Positions 13,508 through 16,904 of a DNA stretch of 16,904 nt are shown here, one piece after another (positions within the stretch are counted from its first letter, which is position 1; every line of letters starts with the position of its first letter). A program made the position numbers and the translations under genes. The notes below the pieces were generated by a model. That model was not told the DNA's origin and did no database searches. It worked only from the letters and a program-made list of their open reading frames with translations. Source of the DNA: JAAYJK01 sp964501655 (lineage in GTDB: Bacteria; Bacillota; Syntrophomonadia; Syntrophomonadales; Syntrophomonadaceae); assembly GCA_964501655.1 (NCBI GenBank), contig CAZCTN010000045.1, positions 1 to 16,904 on the forward strand. Reading direction: 5' to 3'.

Positions 13508-15010
13508 TCAGGAGATGCCAAGGAAGTCGGATACGGTCTGTTGCATATCTTCTACCCGGCATATGGTTTTGTGCCGTATGGTCCGATGTTCCAGGCCTTT
13601 TATGGCTTCTGGCATTTTTACTCCGGTATGTTCTTCCAGCAAGTATAATAATTCAAATTCATTGCGGCCGGCGACCATCCCCGGGGGCAGTACCGCCCGG
13701 GCTACACTGTTCCCGAACTTGAAAGGGCTGGCCGTGGATACTATTATGGCAACGGTATCGTCTCCAGTGGCCTCAAGGTATTTTTCATAAACATTGACTG
13801 CTACTGCGGTATGGGTGTCTATAAGATAGTGCCTTTCCTGCCAGGTATGCCGGATAGCTTCGATGGTCTCTTCATCTGAGCAACAGTCAGACCAGAAATA
13901 CTTCTGTACCTCCTGATATACCTCCGGTCCTACCTCATAGCGACCACTGTTCTTCAACTCTTCCATCCAGCCGGCTACTCGGGAGGCATCGTGACCGGTT
14001 ATTTCGAAGAGCAAGCGCTCCAGATTGGAGGAAATCAGTATGTCCATGGAAGGAGAAATGGTTCTTTCAAAGGAGCGATTACGGTCATATATGCCGCTGC
14101 GGATAAAGTCGGTAAGAACATTATTGCTATTGGCGGCGCATATTAGCTTTCCGATGGGAACTCCCATCCTGCCGGCATAATACGCGGCCAGGATGTTGCC
14201 AAAGTTACCGGTGGGTACTACTAGGTTTATCCTATCCCCGGCTTGGACTGCTCCTTCAATGCGCAAGTCGATATAGGCCGATATGTAGTATACTATTTGC
14301 GGTAAAAGCCGACCCCAGTTGATAGAGTTGGCCGAAGACAATTTCATCCCCTGCTGGACCAGGGTACGGTTATAGTCCTGACTGCTGAATATATTTTTTA
14401 CTCCGCTTTGAGCATCATCAAAATTGCCTTTTACTCCGGCCGCATACACGTTTCTGCCTTCCTGGGTCACCATCTGCAATTTCTGTACTTCACTGACACC
14501 CTGATCGGGGTAAAAGACGATGATCCTGGTTCCGTCTACATTGCTGAATCCCTCCAGCGCAGCCTTACCAGTGTCCCCGGAAGTTGCCACCAGTATTACA
14601 ATTTCGCTGCTTTCGCCAGTTTTTTTCATACTGGCAGTCATCAAATAGGGCAGTATCTGCAAAGCCATGTCTTTGAAGGCGCAGGTGGGCCCGTGCCACA
14701 GTTCCTGTATATAGGTCTTTTCTCCCATTTGAATCAATGGAGCTATCCGGGAATCATCGAAGTTCTTGGAGTTGTAGGCTCCCTCGATACAGTGCTTTAT
14801 CTCCAGGGGATCAAAATCACTCAGGTAACCGGCCAGGATATGCCCGGCTCGCTCCTGGTAAGTTAACTCTTCCAGGGCTTGGAAGCCTTCTTCGCTCATA
14901 AGCGGGATATGCTCGGGGCAAAATAATCCTCCATCCGGCGCTATTCCCGTTTTTATGGCATCTGCTGCGCAAATACCGAAAAACTGCCCCCGGCTGCTTT
15001 CATAGTTCAC
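13508..15010 (-). CDS. thrC: Threonine synthase
   Basis: This 500-residue PLP enzyme converts O-phosphohomoserine to threonine and phosphate. It starts with GTG at 15010, six bases after GAGGAGGG. The N-terminus (MNYESSRGQFFGICAADAIK and APDGGLFCPE) is the ThrC cap, the PLP lysine is K113 in HGPTCAFKDMALQ, and the phosphate-binding GNFGN is in VVPTGNFGNILAAYYAGRMG. SSANSINWGRLLPQIVYY is also diagnostic. Length equals that of the long bacterial ThrC class. The gene is convergent with the ApgM-like gene, the candidate supplier of its substrate. The 238-base upstream region has no T-box consensus that I can see. No homoserine dehydrogenase or aspartokinase is in the window. Confidence 0.95.
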   Translation of the reverse strand: MNYESSRGQFFGICAADAIKTGIAPDGGLFCPEHIPLMSEEGFQALEELTYQERAGHILAGYLSDFDPLEIKHCIEGAYNSKNFDDSRIAPLIQMGEKTYIQELWHGPTCAFKDMALQILPYLMTASMKKTGESSEIVILVATSGDTGKAALEGFSNVDGTRIIVFYPDQGVSEVQKLQMVTQEGRNVYAAGVKGNFDDAQSGVKNIFSSQDYNRTLVQQGMKLSSANSINWGRLLPQIVYYISAYIDLRIEGAVQAGDRINLVVPTGNFGNILAAYYAGRMGVPIGKLICAANSNNVLTDFIRSGIYDRNRSFERTISPSMDILISSNLERLLFEITGHDASRVAGWMEELKNSGRYEVGPEVYQEVQKYFWSDCCSDEETIEAIRHTWQERHYLIDTHTAVAVNVYEKYLEATGDDTVAIIVSTASPFKFGNSVARAVLPPGMVAGRNEFELLYLLEEHTGVKMPEAIKGLEHRTIRHKTICRVEDMQQTVSDFLGIS

Positions 15011-15160
15011 AATTAACCCTCCTCAATACATATTTCTTGCTTGTTTATGCCGCATCACTGATGATAACTTCTCCTTGGCGCCTAAGCGCTCACAAACCTA
15101 TTCATATTCATTTAAGCCGCATGGCTAATGCAAATTTGCCACTAGTGCTGTCAGCCACTT

Positions 15161-15189
15161 TTGTATAAAATATTATATGTATATATATT
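15161..15189 (+). promoter_or_regulatory. Candidate promoter of the DUF2726 gene
   Basis: TTGTAT (15161-15166), 17 bases, TATATT (15184-15189), within a very A/T-rich stretch, about 60 bases before the start codon. Confidence 0.5.
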
Positions 15190-15248
15190 TTTCTCCTTCC
15201 TGATTAATATATATTATATAATACCATCTTAAATTAGGAGGTAGAGGA

Positions 15249-15833
15249 TTGTTACAATTTATAATGATTATAGTGGCAATTATCCTGGGTAAGCTGGCAT
15301 GGGATGTTTTAAATGATTATCGTCAGAAGATGCAGCCTTCCGGACCATTCTCAAGCCAGAAAAAGAGACGGCCAGGCAACGGAGAAGTTATCGACCTGAG
15401 CAATGCCTGGATAAACATGGATAATTTGCCTTACCGCAAGCGGGATTTTCTATTGTCCGGCAAAGAACTGGCACTCTATGAACTGTTCACCAATATGTTG
15501 GAGAATAGTCCTTATACGGCATTCCCCCGTGTAAACCTGGAAGACCTGGTTACCGTTTCCTTAGAAGCAGAAAACCGCACTGAGTATTTTAGCCGGATAA
15601 GAAACCGCTTTGTTGACCTATTAATATGCGAAAAGGAAGGACTGGTACCGGTCCTGGTGATAATAGGAGAGAGCACCGGAGAAGCCCGCAAGAAACAACA
15701 GGTGCTGGAGGACCGCTTTATTAGAAGCGCAGCCGAGGCAGCCGGGATAAAATATTTGTCTATTAACCTTAATAACCTTCCTGATAACGAAAAATTGCTT
15801 ACATTACTTCGAAATTCGGCCGTAATCATATAA
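15249..15833 (+). CDS. Membrane-anchored DUF2726 protein
   Basis: The protein has 194 residues. The start is TTG at 15249, chosen because AGGAGG lies seven bases upstream and the in-frame ATG (codon 6) would fall inside the hydrophobic segment. One N-terminal membrane helix (about 3-18) is followed by a basic linker (QKKRRPGNG) and a DUF2726-like domain. The domain runs from PYRKRDFLLSGKELALYELF (about 61-80) through FPRVNLEDLVTV and IRNRFVDLLICEKEGLVPVL to KYLSINLNNLP. DUF2726 is thought to have a PD-(D/E)xK-nuclease-like fold. Here D123 of FVDLLIC is kept, but the usual acidic ELDD-type segment is IIGES, so catalysis is uncertain. It may be a structural or nucleic-acid-binding version. It stands alone between thrC and the GGDEF-EAL gene. 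The biological role is unknown. Confidence 0.75.
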   Translation: MLQFIMIIVAIILGKLAWDVLNDYRQKMQPSGPFSSQKKRRPGNGEVIDLSNAWINMDNLPYRKRDFLLSGKELALYELFTNMLENSPYTAFPRVNLEDLVTVSLEAENRTEYFSRIRNRFVDLLICEKEGLVPVLVIIGESTGEARKKQQVLEDRFIRSAAEAAGIKYLSINLNNLPDNEKLLTLLRNSAVII

Positions 15834-15857
15834 ATACCAACCGATGAATTATCTCAG

Positions 15858-15890
15858 GATACCACTTAATGTGGTATCTTTGGTGTTTAT
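15858..15890 (+). terminator. Terminator of the DUF2726 gene
   Basis: GATACCAC and GTGGTATC form a perfect 8-bp stem around TTAAT, followed by TTTGGTGTTTATT. It starts 25 bases after the stop codon. Confidence 0.7.
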
Positions 15891-15921
15891 TGCGCAAATT
15901 TTACATCATCTTTACCTCATC

Positions 15922-15949
15922 TTAAGACATAAGTATTATAATGTCTTAA
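15922..15949. promoter_or_regulatory. Inverted repeat with a TATAAT, upstream of the GGDEF-EAL gene
   Basis: TTAAGACAT and ATGTCTTAA (9-bp arms) flank a 10-base spacer. A TATAAT (15937-15942) overlaps the right half. No clear -35 box is at the right distance, so it could be an activator- or repressor-controlled promoter. A weaker hairpin (TACCC...GGGTA, 15962-15984) follows in the leader. Confidence 0.35.
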
Positions 15950-16080
15950 ATATTCATAAAATACCCGCCTGGATGAAGGGGGTAAAACTATTCTTGATAG
16001 TCTCCAACAATAATTCAAACATAGCACTAACCATTGCGGATAAAAATCTTGCTAATTTATCATAATAAAGGATTGAGTTT

Positions 16081-16904
16081 ATGCAAAAGATTGAACACTA
16101 CCTTAAAAAAAACATTGATATACTTAAAGCAAAGAAGATTTCTGATCCTGACCAGCATAATTTAAGAATAGACAGGGTGACCGGACTGCCTACTCTGCTT
16201 TCACTTTATGCCTCATTGGAACAAATAATCATAAGAAAACCTTTAGGCTTGATCTATGTTGATATTGTTGATTTTAAGAGTGTTGAAACTTTATGCGGCA
16301 GAGAAATATGCGACCAGGTATTACGTAATTTTGGAAATTTCCTTCGTGAATCAATCATTTTATTCTATGGCCCCAGACAAACGCATGGTATATGCAGCCT
16401 CGGTGGTGATGATATTCTGTTATTTATTGATGCTCCAGAAAAACAGGATAATTTCAGAGATAATTATTATGAACTAAAAAACTATTTAGAAGAAGCTCTT
16501 AATAATGCCAATAAAAACCTAAATATTGAGAACCAGCTGCAAATTCACTTGGGATATTCAAATCTTCATAAAGTGCCGGGTGACCGCCTGGAGACCGTAA
16601 TATACAAGTCAATTAAGGACGCCAGTAATTTGGCTAAAACTCACATGAATGATAAACAGCATATGGAATGGAAGTTATTCAAACAAATTATCTATAATGA
16701 AAGAATAACTACTGTCTTTCAACCCATTATATCTCTTAAAAGCGGCAGTATATTTGCTTTCGAAGCCCTGAGCCGTGGGCCCCGGAACACTGTTTTTGAG
16801 TCTCCTATAAGCCTTTTTGAACATGCGGAAAAAAACAATTGCCTGATGGACCTTGAAAAACTCTGCCTGAGGAATGCTGTATCAAATGCACAGCTGGATC
16901 TAAA
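16081..16904 (+). CDS. GGDEF-EAL cyclic-di-GMP signalling protein, 3' end outside window
   Basis: The frame is open from ATG 16081 (AAAGGA nearby upstream) to the window edge, giving 274 residues with no stop. There is no membrane helix or sensor domain, only a short N-terminal helix. The GGDEF domain starts at about residue 30 (RIDRVTGLPTLLSLYASLEQ), has LGLIYVDIVDFKSVE and a signature reading SLGGDDILLF, so the GGDEF motif is GGDDI. The EAL domain starts at about residue 217 (TVFQPIISLKSGSIFAFEAL), with the EAL glutamate present in FEALSRG. The rest of the EAL domain, including most metal ligands, lies beyond the window. Such proteins make or break c-di-GMP; the altered GGDDI suggests that the cyclase half may be weak, inactive or regulatory and that phosphodiesterase activity may dominate. 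This is an inference. Confidence 0.88.
   Translation, partial: MQKIEHYLKKNIDILKAKKISDPDQHNLRIDRVTGLPTLLSLYASLEQIIIRKPLGLIYVDIVDFKSVETLCGREICDQVLRNFGNFLRESIILFYGPRQTHGICSLGGDDILLFIDAPEKQDNFRDNYYELKNYLEEALNNANKNLNIENQLQIHLGYSNLHKVPGDRLETVIYKSIKDASNLAKTHMNDKQHMEWKLFKQIIYNERITTVFQPIISLKSGSIFAFEALSRGPRNTVFESPISLFEHAEKNNCLMDLEKLCLRNAVSNAQLDL

Noticed and set aside
15011..15248. T-box leader for threonine synthase
   Set aside because: No T-box consensus or specifier-loop arrangement was found in the upstream region on the minus strand.
15962..15984. Possible c-di-GMP riboswitch in the GGDEF-EAL leader
   Set aside because: There is only a short TACCC...GGGTA hairpin; the conserved GEMM core and tetraloop receptor are not present.
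15844..16065. 73-codon open frame before the GGDEF-EAL gene
   Set aside because: It begins before and runs through the DUF2726 terminator, has no ribosome binding site and looks like random A/T-rich sequence.

Overview
The window looks like a chromosomal stretch from an endospore-forming, anaerobic clostridial Firmicute. The indications are a spore photoproduct lyase gene, strong AGGAGG-type ribosome binding sites before nearly every gene, GTG and TTG starts, moderate-to-low GC, TTGACA/TATAAT promoters, and protein types typical of Syntrophomonadaceae-like Clostridia. The genus is an inference. A run of exactly 100 N (8873-8972) is a scaffold gap of conventional length, so this is a draft assembly and the true distance there is unknown.

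Layout. 20-1171: a short 4Fe-4S membrane protein and a MarR regulator, both on the minus strand. 1172-1590: a divergent control region with two symmetric promoters, each followed at the same distance by a TTTCC-NN-GGAAA-type operator, and then the C-terminal remnant of a short-chain dehydrogenase. 1591-5841: a two-gene RND efflux operon (periplasmic-adaptor-like subunit and AcrB-type pump), presumably controlled by the MarR protein. 5842-7300: a decayed tyrosine recombinase lying against the 3' end of a tRNA-Leu, and two tRNA transcription units on the minus strand (Asp-Phe-Gly and Cys-Leu), each with a recognisable promoter and terminator. 7420-8712: a small hydrophilic protein of unknown function converging on a thioredoxin-reductase-like flavoprotein that lacks the usual NADPH motifs. 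9134-10168: spore photoproduct lyase, without the usual hydrogen-donor cysteine. 10354-10470: a 38-residue Cys/His-rich mini-gene on the minus strand. 10647-11982: a promoter, a ZTP (pfl) riboswitch with an overlapping terminator, and a stand-alone AICAR transformylase. 12146-15010: an ApgM-type 'phosphoglycerate mutase', better read as the proposed alternative homoserine kinase, convergent with threonine synthase. 15249-15833: a membrane-anchored DUF2726 protein. 16081 to the window end: a GGDEF-EAL protein cut by the window edge.

How the parts fit. The MarR/RND block is a self-contained regulated exporter. The riboswitch links AICAR transformylase to ZTP/ZMP build-up during folate shortage. 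The ApgM-like gene and thrC together would carry homoserine to threonine if the kinase assignment is right. The recombinase remnant by tRNA-Leu, the dehydrogenase remnant and a possible coding remnant between the two tRNA units show past insertion and deletion.

A recurrent intergenic palindrome (core AGTTAATGGT...ACCATTAACT) occurs three times in about 3.1 kb, and two other large hairpins (5970-5997 and 13418-13479) lie in other intergenic gaps. These are the most repeat-like structures seen. No CRISPR array, complete insertion sequence, rRNA or replication origin was seen. The 291 bases at 398-688 hold only A/T-rich sequence and no feature I can support.
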